Shown here: one piece after another, positions 42,967 through 52,721 of the stretch
Position numbering within the stretch: the first letter of the stretch is position 1
Layout of the letters: every line of letters begins with the position of its first letter
DNA from: Micrococcales bacterium
GTDB taxonomy: Bacteria; Actinomycetota; Actinomycetes; Actinomycetales; Cellulomonadaceae
DNA length: 64,000 nt
Direction of reading: 5' to 3'
Assembly (NCBI GenBank): GCA_009785115.1
Contig: WQWY01000011.1
Location: forward strand, 24,556-88,555
The notes under the pieces: generated by a model
Seen by the model: only the letters and a program-made list of their open reading frames with translations
Databases searched by the model: none
What the model was told of the DNA's origin: nothing
Program-made: the position numbers and the translations under genes

Positions 42967-43130
42967 TGGTTCTACAACTTCATGGTTCACCAGAACCCAC
43001 GAGCAGGCTGACCCACTTATGGGCGGGTCGACCGGGCTGGTCCCGTAGCGGCCGACGAAGCGCTCGCTTGATATCTGGAGGATCAGAGGTTTCGGGTGGC
43101 GGCGACCAACGTTGGTCGCCGCCGCTTCGT
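42967..43130 (+). ncRNA. Candidate small RNA or structured leader upstream of malic enzyme
   Basis: About 165 nt between a good promoter and a strong hairpin, with no ORF that has a ribosome site. Internal stems include CCCACTTATGGG and CGGG-CTGGT-CCCG. I recognise no known family (it does not show the C-rich loops of 6C RNA). It could equally be a 5' leader, since malic enzyme starts 115 nt further on. Confidence 0.35.
43098..43123 (+). terminator. Perfect 26-nt palindromic hairpin
   Basis: GGCGGCGACCAAC and its exact complement abut, centred on AACGTT. It is terminator-like without a U-tract; it could alternatively be an operator dyad for malic enzyme. Confidence 0.5.
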
Positions 43131-43244
43131 GTCTGGGGCGTGTCTGGCAGCATCGGCGCCGAGCGCTCGGGACGCGCGACCGACAGACGCCGCTGAGCAT
43201 GATCGACGGAGCCGGTTCGACCCGCCTGCCGCCGAGGGTTCACA

Positions 43245-44687
<1,443 letters not shown>

Positions 44688-44796
44688 GCCGGGTCGGAAG
44701 AGCCCTGCGCCACGGCGGCCGGCCCTGTGGCGACCGACCCTCGCCGTGGGAGGATGGGGCGCCCGAACGCCATCTTTGGGACATCCTGGGACACAC

Positions 44797-45933
44797 GTGA
44801 ACGACGACACCACCCCGCGCAGAGGCACCTACCGGCCGCCTCGCGTCGCCTCGAACCTGGACCCCCCGACCGTTCCCCTCCCTCCTCTGCCGCCGCCGCG
44901 CGACGACGGGCCCCCCACGCTGCCCTTCCCCGCGGCGCTCCCGCCGACCGGCCCGGCGGCTCCCGCTGGCGCCCAGCCTCGATACGCCCAGCCCCAGGCC
45001 TTCTCCCCCGCCGGGTCTGTGCCCGCTGGACCCGCGTCTCTCGGGCCGACGCCCCCGGCCCCGGCACGGGCTCGCCAGCCCGCTGGCGCGGCTCGTCGGG
45101 CCGCCGCCAACGCCCTGGCGCTGCTGGCTGTGGTCAACGCCGTGTTCCTGCTGGCCACGCAGGTCCCCGAGCTTCTCCCCACGTGGCCGCCGCTGTTCAC
45201 CCAGCTCACCCCGCTGGTGGCCACCCCGCTGACCGGAGGGGTGGCGCTGGTCGACGCCCAGGGGTCTGGTCTGGTCCAGACCGTCTGGTTGCTGGCGGTG
45301 CTGGTGCTGTACGTCGCCGCACGTCGGCAGGGCCCGTACCGTCTCGTCGGGCTGGGCGCCGCTGTGCTGAGCACCGTCCTCGCGGTGGTCGCGGCGCTCC
45401 TCGGCCTGGTGTCGGCCGACAAGGACGCGGCGGTCGGCGCCGCGCTGGCCATCATCGTCGGCCTGCTGACCGGCAGGGCGGCCAACGCCCTGCGGACCGC
45501 CGCGCCGCCCGACTCTGACCGGGCCGCGCCGCGCCGGGACCAGATCGGGACGGGCTTCCTGCTGGTCTACGGGGCGAGCCTCGTCCTGCCTCTGGCGGTC
45601 GGGCGGGCGCTCTTCGCCCCAGAGCTGGCAGAGATCGCTCGGGCCCTGTCCGACGGGCCGCTCGAGACACGCTTCCTCGCGCTGGGCCACATCACGACGC
45701 TGTGGCTGTACCTCGCGGGGCTGTCGGTCGGCGTCGTGGTCTGGGCCGCCCTCCAGCTCTTGCCGCCCTGGGCCGGGCGCTCCCTGGTCAGGCCGGCCTC
45801 GGTGGCGCTCCTGGTGCTGGCAGCCGGCTGGGTGTGGATCGGCTCCCTGGCCTCGTCCAGCGGGGAGCAGCGGGTCACCGAGATCCGCGTCGAGCACCCC
45901 GAGGTCTTCCTCCCTGTCGTCCCTCCGTCGTGA
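44797..45933 (+). CDS. Polytopic membrane protein with Pro-rich N-terminus, unknown function
   Basis: 378 residues from GTG 44797. The first ~100 residues are Pro/Ala-rich and disordered (PPTVPLPPLPPPRDD). They are followed by about seven hydrophobic helices (ALALLAVVNAVFLLATQV, VWLLAVLVLYVAA, VVAALLGLV, GFLLVYGASLVLPLAVG, ...). No family motif is seen. The ORF track begins 17 codons earlier without a ribosome site. It is followed 86 bp later by another Pro/Thr-rich membrane protein gene, possibly co-transcribed. Confidence 0.65.
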   Translation: MNDDTTPRRGTYRPPRVASNLDPPTVPLPPLPPPRDDGPPTLPFPAALPPTGPAAPAGAQPRYAQPQAFSPAGSVPAGPASLGPTPPAPARARQPAGAARRAAANALALLAVVNAVFLLATQVPELLPTWPPLFTQLTPLVATPLTGGVALVDAQGSGLVQTVWLLAVLVLYVAARRQGPYRLVGLGAAVLSTVLAVVAALLGLVSADKDAAVGAALAIIVGLLTGRAANALRTAAPPDSDRAAPRRDQIGTGFLLVYGASLVLPLAVGRALFAPELAEIARALSDGPLETRFLALGHITTLWLYLAGLSVGVVVWAALQLLPPWAGRSLVRPASVALLVLAAGWVWIGSLASSSGEQRVTEIRVEHPEVFLPVVPPS

Positions 45934-46018
45934 TCTGCCCACACCTCACGCGGCGTAGGTGCGGGCCAGCACCGGCTGACCTACTGTCGGATCGTCCATC
46001 GAACGTCGGAGCCACGTC

Positions 46019-46786
46019 ATGACCCAGAACAAGACCGACCTCACCCCGCTGCTCGACCTCCTCCCCGAGACACCCGGAGAGGGTCAGCCCGACGTCGCCC
46101 GCCACGCCGTCGCCCGTCCGCTCCCGACGGCACCCGACGAGCCGGACGCCACGCTCGACACCACACCGGACACCGCGGACGACCCGACCCCCGACCCCGC
46201 CACGTCCACCCTGGTGCTGGACACCCCGGCGACCGGCACGACGGCTGCGGAGCGGACGGCCGCACCCGCCGCGAAGCCTGCCGACGTCGACGCCGGCCCC
46301 TCACCGAGGCACCCGGGGTGGACCGCCCACGTGCTGGGTGTCTGGGTGGGCCTGCTGCTGGGCACGGCCGGCGCGGGGGCGCTGCTGCTGGGTCAGGCGG
46401 GCATCGTCGAGGCCCAGGCCGACGGGTGGCGCGGCACCGTCGAGACGCTCGACATCGCGCTGGTGGCCGGTGGGACGGCGGCTCTCGTCCTGCTCGGGCT
46501 GCTCGCCTCGTGGACCGCGGCGGCGCCGCTGACCGCGGGTGTGGTGACCACGCTGCTCGGCGGGTACGCCTTCGTCGCCCCGGGGTACTTCGGCGACCAC
46601 GTGGTCGCGCTGCTGGAGTCGCCGGCGTGGCGCCCCACCCTCGACCAGATGATCGTCTCCGCGTCCACCGGCACGCTGCTGCTCGTCGGGCTGCTGCTGC
46701 TCGCCGCCGCGTGGAGCACGGCCGCCGCCCGCCGCGCCGGCACCAGGTTCGGGGCGTACCGCGAACGGCACACCCCGACGCTGTGA
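46019..46786 (+). CDS. Membrane protein with acidic Thr/Pro-rich N-terminus, unknown function
   Basis: 255 residues. Residues 1-~95 are Asp/Thr/Pro-rich and probably disordered in the cytoplasm. Four hydrophobic helices follow (HVLGVWVGLLLGTAGAGALLL, IALVAGGTAALVLLGLLASW, LTAGVVTTLLGGYAFV, TGTLLLVGLLLLAAAW). Acidic disordered N-termini of this kind are common in actinobacterial membrane proteins. No known family. GGAG precedes ATG 46019. Confidence 0.65.
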   Translation: MTQNKTDLTPLLDLLPETPGEGQPDVARHAVARPLPTAPDEPDATLDTTPDTADDPTPDPATSTLVLDTPATGTTAAERTAAPAAKPADVDAGPSPRHPGWTAHVLGVWVGLLLGTAGAGALLLGQAGIVEAQADGWRGTVETLDIALVAGGTAALVLLGLLASWTAAAPLTAGVVTTLLGGYAFVAPGYFGDHVVALLESPAWRPTLDQMIVSASTGTLLLVGLLLLAAAWSTAAARRAGTRFGAYRERHTPTL

Positions 46787-46919
46787 CGGCCAGACACCTC
46801 CTGACCCCAGCCTGATCCGCACCAGACCGGCTTCACAGAACCTCGCAGGGCCTGTCCGGACTCGCCGAGAGCCCGTGCTGGTTCGACGGCCGGTGCTCGC
46901 CCTGACGGCCAGCTCTGGT

Positions 46920-48314
46920 TCAGGCGGCGGCCAGGGCGGTGACGAACCTGTCGATCGCCGGGCGTGCCGCGGTGCCGTTCGGGGCCTCGTCGGTCATGAC
47001 GACGAACACCAGGGCCCGGCCCTCGGCGGCGACGACGGTGCCGGCCAACGAGCTCACCCCCGGCAAGGAGCCGGTCTTGGCGCGCACCAGGCCGCGCGCG
47101 TCGGAGGTGACGAACCTGTCGTGCAGGGTTCCGGTCAGCCCGGCGACCGGCAGGCTCACGATCACGTCGCGCAGCGCCGGGTGCTCCACGCTCGTCGCTC
47201 GCAAGACCACCTGCGCCATCATCGTCGCCGTGACCGACGAGCCGGCGGCCAGCCCCGAGGCGTCGGCCAGCCGCGCCCCCGTGGTGTCCACCCCGAGCCC
47301 GGAGATCACGCTCAGCATCGCCTCGCCCGCACCCTCGAAGCTCGCGGGTGCCCCTTGGCTCACCGCGACCAGGCGGGCGACCACCTCGGTCACCGTGTTG
47401 TCGGAGGTGAGCAGGAAGTAGCCCACCACGTCGCGCAACGGGGCCGAGTCGACCTGTCCCAGCCGGGGGGCGTCGGCCGGTGCCGACGTCCGGGTGGCAC
47501 GCCCGGTCACGGTGATCCCCTGCTCGGTCAGCCGGTCGGCGAACACCGCCCCGGCGGCCAGCGACGGGTCGGCGTGCCGGGCCCCGTACTCCTTGCTGGG
47601 GTCGATCTTGGCGATGTGCACGGCCAGCGCGGTGACCGGGGCGGCGTAGCCGTCGGGCACGTAGGAGGGGCTCCACCCGGGGGCGGTCGTCGGGCCGGAG
47701 AACAGCGAGTCGTCCACGCCCAGCCGCACGGTGGTCACCCCGGCCTGCCGCAGGGCCTCGGCGGTCTGCGCCGCCAGGTCACCCAGCCCTGCCCGGCCGT
47801 CCACGACCCCCGGGTCGCCCGCACCGGGGCCGAGCATGATGTCGCCGCCGCCGACGAGCACCACCCGGTCGCCGTCGAGCACCGCGACGGTGGGCAGCGT
47901 GGCGTCCAGGTCGAGCGCGGTGAGCGCCGCGACACCGGGGATCAGCTTCATGACGGACGCGGGCTGGAGGCCGGTGTCGGCCGCGTGGGAGCCGAGCACC
48001 TCACCGGTGATCTGGTCGACGACCGCCACGCCGACACGCGGTCCCATCCGCGCGTCAGCGGCCAGGGTGCTGATCGCCGCCCGCACCGCGGCCTCGCTCG
48101 GGAGGGGAGCCGCGGCGTCCAGGTCGTCCAGCGCGGGCCTGGCCGGCCCGGCCTGCGCACCCGGGGGCGTCGGGAAGGGGGCGGGCTCCGGCCACGGGTC
48201 GGCCAGGGTCAGCGGGCCAGGGACCACGTCGTACGCGTCGAGCGCCGCGTAGGTGCCACCGCCGAGCACGAGCGTCGCCGCGACGCCGACCGCCGTCCAT
48301 CCTCGTGCTCTCAC
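46920..48314 (-). CDS. dacB: D-alanyl-D-alanine carboxypeptidase/endopeptidase, PBP4 (S13) family
   Basis: 464 residues from GTG 48314, which has GGGAGG five bases before it. One N-terminal hydrophobic segment exports it. Active-site motifs: SVMK (Ser120-x-x-Lys123), SDN (about 350) and KTG in RAKTGSLPG near the C-terminus, in correct order. S13 enzymes trim or cleave peptidoglycan cross-links outside the membrane. The C-terminus is complete. It diverges from ppa. The ORF track extension to 48395 lacks a ribosome site. Confidence 0.92.
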   Translation of the reverse strand: MRARGWTAVGVAATLVLGGGTYAALDAYDVVPGPLTLADPWPEPAPFPTPPGAQAGPARPALDDLDAAAPLPSEAAVRAAISTLAADARMGPRVGVAVVDQITGEVLGSHAADTGLQPASVMKLIPGVAALTALDLDATLPTVAVLDGDRVVLVGGGDIMLGPGAGDPGVVDGRAGLGDLAAQTAEALRQAGVTTVRLGVDDSLFSGPTTAPGWSPSYVPDGYAAPVTALAVHIAKIDPSKEYGARHADPSLAAGAVFADRLTEQGITVTGRATRTSAPADAPRLGQVDSAPLRDVVGYFLLTSDNTVTEVVARLVAVSQGAPASFEGAGEAMLSVISGLGVDTTGARLADASGLAAGSSVTATMMAQVVLRATSVEHPALRDVIVSLPVAGLTGTLHDRFVTSDARGLVRAKTGSLPGVSSLAGTVVAAEGRALVFVVMTDEAPNGTAARPAIDRFVTALAAA

Positions 48315-48512
48315 CGACACCTCCCGGTCCGTGCGACGATCTGATCGCCTGAAGTCTGGTCGACCCCCTGTCCGATCGACCCGCTGTCTGCTCACAGCAT
48401 GGTCCGTTCACACCACGGGCGTCTGATAGGCCAGACTATGGCAAGACAATCGTGAGCATCTGGCGTCCTGGCGCGCCAGGAAGACCCGCCGAGGGGCGGC
48501 ATGGAGGAGACC

Positions 48513-49007
48513 GTGGACTTCGACGTCACCATCGAGATCCCCAAGGGGCAGCGCAACAAGTACGAGGTGGACCACGTCACCGGGCGCATCCGCCTGGACC
48601 GGATGCTGTTCACCTCGACCCGCTACCCGGACGACTACGGGTTCATCGACGGCACCCTCGGCGAGGACGGCGACCCGCTCGACGCCCTGGTGCTGCTGGA
48701 GGAGCCGACGTTCCCCGGCTGCCTGATCCGCTGCCGCGCGCTCGGCATGTTCCGCATGCGCGACGAGGCCGGTGGTGACGACAAGGTGCTGTGCGTGCCG
48801 ACCGGCGACCAGCGTGCCGCCTGGCGTCAGGACATCGACGACGTGTCGGACTTCCACCGCCTGGAGATCCAGCACTTCTTCGAGGTCTACAAGGACCTCG
48901 AGCCCGGCAAGTCCGTCGAGGGCGCCCACTGGGTGGGCCGGGCCGCCGCCGAGGAGGAGATCCAGCGCTCTCGCCAGCGTGCGATCGACGCTGGTCTCGA
49001 CCACTGA
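48513..49007 (+). CDS. ppa: Inorganic pyrophosphatase (family I)
   Basis: 164 residues. [45 protein letters not shown] (metal Asp cluster) and the [24 protein letters not shown] end are standard. It hydrolyses PPi in the cytoplasm. I start at GTG 48513 because GGAGGAGACC precedes it and family similarity begins there; ATG 48501 of the ORF track lies just before that site. It ends in a perfect palindromic terminator. Confidence 0.95.
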   Translation: MDFDVTIEIPKGQRNKYEVDHVTGRIRLDRMLFTSTRYPDDYGFIDGTLGEDGDPLDALVLLEEPTFPGCLIRCRALGMFRMRDEAGGDDKVLCVPTGDQRAAWRQDIDDVSDFHRLEIQHFFEVYKDLEPGKSVEGAHWVGRAAAEEEIQRSRQRAIDAGLDH

Positions 49008-49010
49008 TCT

Positions 49011-49074
49011 GACAGCACAGAGCCGCGCGCCGTCGTCGGGGATCCCCGACGACGGCGCGCGGCTCTGTGCTGTC
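49011..49074. terminator. Perfect 64-nt palindrome, bidirectional terminator
   Basis: 32 bp of perfect inverted repeat with no spacer (centre GGGGATCCCC), 3 nt past the ppa stop and 28 bp from the FKBP stop. It can serve both convergent genes. The exactness of the match is unusual. Confidence 0.8.
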
Positions 49075-49102
49075 AGTGAGGCTCAGCGCTGTCGGTGAGG
49101 TG

Positions 49103-49507
49103 TCAGCGGGCGTCGACGATGTCGACGACGAAGACCAGGGTGTCACCGCCACGGATGCCAGCCTGAGGCACGCCGCGGTCGCCGTAGCCCAGGTGCGACG
49201 GGATGGACAGCAGCACCCGGCTGCCGATCTGCTGACCGACCAGGCCGTCGTCCCACCCGGCGATGACCGCTCCCTGGCCGATCGGGAAGGTGATCGTGGA
49301 GCCACGGTCGTAGGAGTTGTCGAACACCTGGCCGGCCCAGGTCTGGCCGAGGTAGCTCACCTCGATCTCCTGGCCGGCCTCGACGACAGCACCGGTGCCA
49401 CGGACGAGCACGCTCGTCTCGAGCCCGGCGGGAGCCGACGCGTCGGGAAAGGTCAGGGTCGGCTTGTCGCCGAAGCCTCCGGACGCCTGGGGCAGCGGTG
49501 CGGCCAT
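49103..49507 (-). CDS. FKBP-type peptidyl-prolyl cis-trans isomerase
   Basis: 134 residues, a single FKBP domain: VEVSYLGQTWAGQVFDNSYDRGSTITFPIG, VIAGWDDGLVGQQIGSRVLLSIPSHLGYG and DTLVFVVDIVD carry the usual Tyr, Asp, Trp and Ile pocket residues. No signal peptide is seen, so it is cytoplasmic and may help protein folding. GGAG lies about 9 nt before ATG 49507. It converges with ppa. Confidence 0.93.
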   Translation of the reverse strand: MAAPLPQASGGFGDKPTLTFPDASAPAGLETSVLVRGTGAVVEAGQEIEVSYLGQTWAGQVFDNSYDRGSTITFPIGQGAVIAGWDDGLVGQQIGSRVLLSIPSHLGYGDRGVPQAGIRGGDTLVFVVDIVDAR

Positions 49508-49741
49508 GAGCGGGTCTCCACGTCTGTGATCGGGTCAGGGACGGAGGGAATCATCGCCTATCGCACCCGCACCCGACCGCACCCGCTCCGGGTGTGTCGC
49601 CGGTGCGCGTCATCCGCGCCGAGGCCCGGCACCACCCCAGGCACGACGCTGCCCCCGAGGGATGACATCAACCTCGAGGGCAGGTCTTCTCTCATGATAC
49701 TCGCGACAACCCTGGTGGGAGGCGGTTTCACGAGACGGGTT

Positions 49742-49771
49742 CCGGGGCTCTCGCGCGGGCGAGAGCCCCGG
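49742..49771 (-). terminator. Terminator of the Bax-inhibitor-like gene
   Basis: CCGGGGCTCTCG-CGCGGG-CGAGAGCCCCGG forms a 12-bp perfect stem with a 6-nt loop, starting 10 nt after the stop codon of the minus-strand gene. Confidence 0.7.
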
Positions 49772-49780
49772 GGTCGAGCG

Positions 49781-50665
49781 CTAGTCTCGCCCAGCCAGCA
49801 TCGCGAACAGACGCAGCAGCTCCAGGTACAGCCAGACCAGGGTGACGATCAGGGCGAACGCACCCGTCCAGGCGTACTTGGCCGGGGCGCCGCCCTCGAC
49901 GCCGCGCTTGATGAAGTCGAAGTCGACGATCAGGCTCATGGCCGCCAGGCCGACAGCGACCAGCCCGATGATGATGCCGAACGTGCCACCGCGCAGCGGG
50001 CCGAAGCCGCTGTGAGGCATGAAGAGCGCCAGCACGAAGTTCAGGATCGAGAACACCGCGTAGCCGCCGACCGCGATGATCAGCCACCTGGTGAACTTCG
50101 GGGTGACCCGGACCTTGCCGGACCTGAACAGCATCAGCGAGACGGCGAACGTCGCCATGGTCGCCAGCACGGCCTGGAGGATGATCGGCTGGACGCCCGC
50201 CCCACCGACGTACAGCTCCTGGAACACGAAGCTGATGCCACCGAGGAACACGCCCTGAGCGACCGCGTAGGCGATGATCAGCGGCGGGCTGGGCTGCTTC
50301 TTGAACGCGTTGACCAGGCCCAGCACCAGACCGGCGGCCAGACCGACCCACACCAGGGCCGGCATGCTCGGGGTGAGCTGGTACGCACCGGCCGCGACGA
50401 CGACCAGCAGCGCGAGCAGCCCACCGGTCTTCATGATGACGTCGTCGTAGGTCATCCGGCGCATCTGCGTGCTGGTCGCCGGCGGTGCGGCGTACATCGA
50501 CTCCAAGGTCGCCGCGTCTGTCGACGCCCCGCCGTACGGGGAAGCGCCGTAGGGCGCGGGTGTGCCCCACGACGGGTCGGTCGCGAGCTGGCCGCGACGC
50601 TCACGGACCTTCGGGTTGTGCGGGTCGCCGAAGACACCGCTGTTGTTGAAGACGGGGTTGCTCAT
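49781..50665 (-). CDS. Bax inhibitor-1/YccA family membrane protein
   Basis: 294 residues. A polar N-terminus (~85 residues, Asn/Pro/Ala-rich) precedes seven hydrophobic helices. GGAPAKYAWTGAFALIVTLVWLYLELLRLFAMLAGRD at the end is the typical BI-1/YccA C-terminus, with the conserved YLELLRLF. Family members modulate membrane-protease or Ca2+ flux; the bacterial role is unclear. GAGGAG lies 9 nt before ATG 50665. It has its own terminator. Confidence 0.9.
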   Translation of the reverse strand: MSNPVFNNSGVFGDPHNPKVRERRGQLATDPSWGTPAPYGASPYGGASTDAATLESMYAAPPATSTQMRRMTYDDVIMKTGGLLALLVVVAAGAYQLTPSMPALVWVGLAAGLVLGLVNAFKKQPSPPLIIAYAVAQGVFLGGISFVFQELYVGGAGVQPIILQAVLATMATFAVSLMLFRSGKVRVTPKFTRWLIIAVGGYAVFSILNFVLALFMPHSGFGPLRGGTFGIIIGLVAVGLAAMSLIVDFDFIKRGVEGGAPAKYAWTGAFALIVTLVWLYLELLRLFAMLAGRD

Positions 50666-50859
50666 CGGATCGGGCTCCTCGCCAAGGTTGGGGATTCCGG
50701 CAGCACCAACGCGTCAGCACGCGTCAGCGTTCCCGCACCACGGTAGCGTGCCGTCGCGCACCCGTGCCCTGGTTCTGGTGACAGGCACCGGCACGGACGA
50801 CGCCGGCACAGCGCCGACAGGCCGACGCGCGCGAGGCACCCACCTGCGCGGGCTCCAGG

Positions 50860-50933
50860 TGCCCCCGCCCGGGTTCGAACCGGGACTGGACCGGTTTTAA
50901 GCCGGCTGCCTCTGCCAGTTGGGCTACGGGGGC
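50860..50933 (-). tRNA. tRNA with UAA anticodon and short variable arm (tRNA-Leu-like)
   Basis: Minus strand, 74 nt. Acceptor GCCCCCG/CGGGGGC, D stem GCC/GGC, anticodon stem GCCGG/CCGGT around CTTAAAA (anticodon TAA), 5-nt variable region CCAGT, T arm CCCGG-TTCGAAC-CCGGG, discriminator A. Anticodon TAA would read the leucine codon UUA, yet bacterial tRNA-Leu normally has a long class II variable arm, absent here. All stems are well paired, so the gene is probably real; amino-acid identity is uncertain. Confidence 0.8.
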
Positions 50934-51039
50934 CGGTGCCGCGAGCAGCGACACCAGACGCCATCCTGGCACCTCGACCCGGAGAGGTCAGGCCAGACCA
51001 GGCGCTGGCCCTGAGGTGCGAGCCTCCTCTTGGCCCGCC

Positions 51040-51987
51040 TCAGGCCAGAGACAGGGCGATCCCGTCGAGGATGTCGTGCTCCGAGGTGACGGTCTCGGTC
51101 AGGGTGCCGCCCGCCGCCTCGACCTCGGCCACGACACGACGCACCACACGCGCCCAGATCAACGCACCCGCCCCGATGACGTCGACCCTGCCCGGGTGCA
51201 TGAAGCCCAGCCCGGCGCGCTGCGCCCGGGTGCGGCCCAGCAGGTCGTCGCACGCGGCCAGCACCTGGTCGACCGGCAGCACCGCGGCGTCGATGCGGGT
51301 GCTGTCGTAACGGTCCAGCCCGAGCGCGTGCGCGGTCACCGTCGTGACCGACCCCGCCAGCCCCACCAACGTGCGCACGTGGCCCACCGGCACGTGCGCG
51401 AACGCCTCGTCCAGCGCCTCGTCGACGGCGGCGGTGGCGGCGGCGACCTCCTGCGGTGTCGGCGGGTCGGCGCGCAGGTGCCGTTCGGTCAGCCGCACCG
51501 ACCCGACGTCCATCGACCAGGCCGCCTCAGGCCGCCCGCTGCCCACCACCAGCTCGGTCGAGCCGCCGCCGAGGTCCACGACGCACCACGGGGCCTCACG
51601 CCCGGCCAGGGCGCTGGTCGCGCCGACGAACGACAAGGTGGCCTCTTCCTGGCCGCTGATCACCTCAGGGGCCACCCCGATCGCGGCGCGCACCCCGGCC
51701 ACGAACTCGGCGCGGTTGGCGGCGTCCCGGGTGGCCGAGGTCGCCACGTACCGGATCTGCCGCACACCGACGTCGCGGCACACCTGGGCGTACTCGCTGG
51801 TCCTGGCCAGCGTGCGGGCCAGCGCGTCCGGGGCGAGCCGTCCGGTGCGGTCCACGTCCTGCCCGAGCCTGACCACCTCGGAGCGACGCACCACCTCGTG
51901 CAGCCGGCCGCCCGCGACGTCGGCCACCAGGAGCCGGATCGAGTTCGTCCCACAGTCGATCGCCGCCACCCGAGTCACGCAGGACAT
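51040..51987 (-). CDS. Ppx/GppA family exopolyphosphatase/phosphatase
   Basis: 315 residues from ATG 51987 (GTG 51978 is also possible; no clear ribosome site). AAIDCGTNSIRLLVADV is the phosphate-1 loop, and CVVDLGGGSTELVVG the second nucleotide/phosphate motif, of the ASKHA-fold Ppx/GppA family. These hydrolyse polyphosphate or pppGpp. Length fits the short actinobacterial form (two domains, without HD extension). It is divergent from the PAP2 gene. Confidence 0.92.
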   Translation of the reverse strand: MSCVTRVAAIDCGTNSIRLLVADVAGGRLHEVVRRSEVVRLGQDVDRTGRLAPDALARTLARTSEYAQVCRDVGVRQIRYVATSATRDAANRAEFVAGVRAAIGVAPEVISGQEEATLSFVGATSALAGREAPWCVVDLGGGSTELVVGSGRPEAAWSMDVGSVRLTERHLRADPPTPQEVAAATAAVDEALDEAFAHVPVGHVRTLVGLAGSVTTVTAHALGLDRYDSTRIDAAVLPVDQVLAACDDLLGRTRAQRAGLGFMHPGRVDVIGAGALIWARVVRRVVAEVEAAGGTLTETVTSEHDILDGIALSLA

Positions 51988-52055
51988 GGTGCCAGCAACG
52001 GCGGTCGATATGCTCACACGTCGCTACGTGCACACCTTTGGGGAGGACGCCCGCG

Positions 52056-52712
52056 ATGAGCCTGCCACCACCGCGCCGAGCCCAGGCGTGGGCGGCGGCC
52101 GCCGGATGGACGCTGGCCATGGCGGCGGTCTACGGGGTCGCGGTGCGCACCGAGCCCGGCCAGCGCCTCGACGCCGCGCTGACGGGGCTCGTCCAGCTGG
52201 GACCCGTGGTCGACACCGTGGCCCGGGTGGCACGGCCGCTCGTCCTCGTCGTCCTCACCGTCGTGGTGGTCGTGGCGGGCCGACAGGCCTGGCGGCGGGG
52301 ACGCCGACGGCTGGTCTGGCTGGTCGTGCTCGTGGTGGGGGCCGTCGCGGTGGTGTCGCCGCTGCTGCGCGACGTCGTGCTGACCAGGCCGCACCTGGGG
52401 GGTTTCGTCGTCTACCCCTACAACACGCTCCCCTCGACCCACATGGCGGTGAGCACGGCGCTGGTCGTCGCGGTGGTCCTGCTGCTGCTCGCCGAGGGAC
52501 GCCCCGTCCGACGGGCCGCGACCGTCCTGACGGCCCTGCTGGTGGTCGAGGGGGCGGCCAACGTCGTCATGATCGTGCACCTCCCCGCTGACGTCCTCGC
52601 CGGCGCCATGCTGGCCCTCGCGGTGTGGTCGGCGGGCTGGGCGTCGCTCGGCGCCTGGGTGAGCCGCGCTCCCGCGGTGCGAGGCGAGACCCGAGACCCC
52701 CTGGAGCGCTGA
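52056..52712 (+). CDS. PAP2 family membrane phosphatase
   Basis: 218 residues, about six helices. The PAP2 motifs are VLTRPHL (K/R-P region), LPSTHMAVST (PSGH-like with Thr) and IVHLPADVLAG (H-x3-D). It probably removes phosphate from undecaprenyl pyrophosphate or phosphatidic acid on the outer membrane face. Recycling of the lipid carrier would suit the nearby glycan genes. GGGGAGG precedes ATG 52056 by 9 nt. It converges with the GT2 gene. Confidence 0.85.
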   Translation: MSLPPPRRAQAWAAAAGWTLAMAAVYGVAVRTEPGQRLDAALTGLVQLGPVVDTVARVARPLVLVVLTVVVVVAGRQAWRRGRRRLVWLVVLVVGAVAVVSPLLRDVVLTRPHLGGFVVYPYNTLPSTHMAVSTALVVAVVLLLLAEGRPVRRAATVLTALLVVEGAANVVMIVHLPADVLAGAMLALAVWSAGWASLGAWVSRAPAVRGETRDPLER

Positions 52713-52721
52713 CCGCTCACC

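Larger units (their letters stand above)
42855..43244. other. 390-bp divergent region between ssd and malic enzyme
   Basis: No protein gene is convincing. It contains a promoter-like TTGACC-17-CATGGT, a relatively AT-rich tract with three ATGGT copies, several short stems and a perfect 26-nt hairpin at 43098. These suggest an RNA gene or a structured leader of malic enzyme. Confidence 0.55.

Noticed and set aside
42922-43200. 92-aa minus-strand ORF and overlapping plus-strand ORF upstream of malic enzyme
   Set aside because: No ribosome site, Arg/Cys-rich random composition, and it covers the hairpin and promoter-like elements; treated as non-coding.
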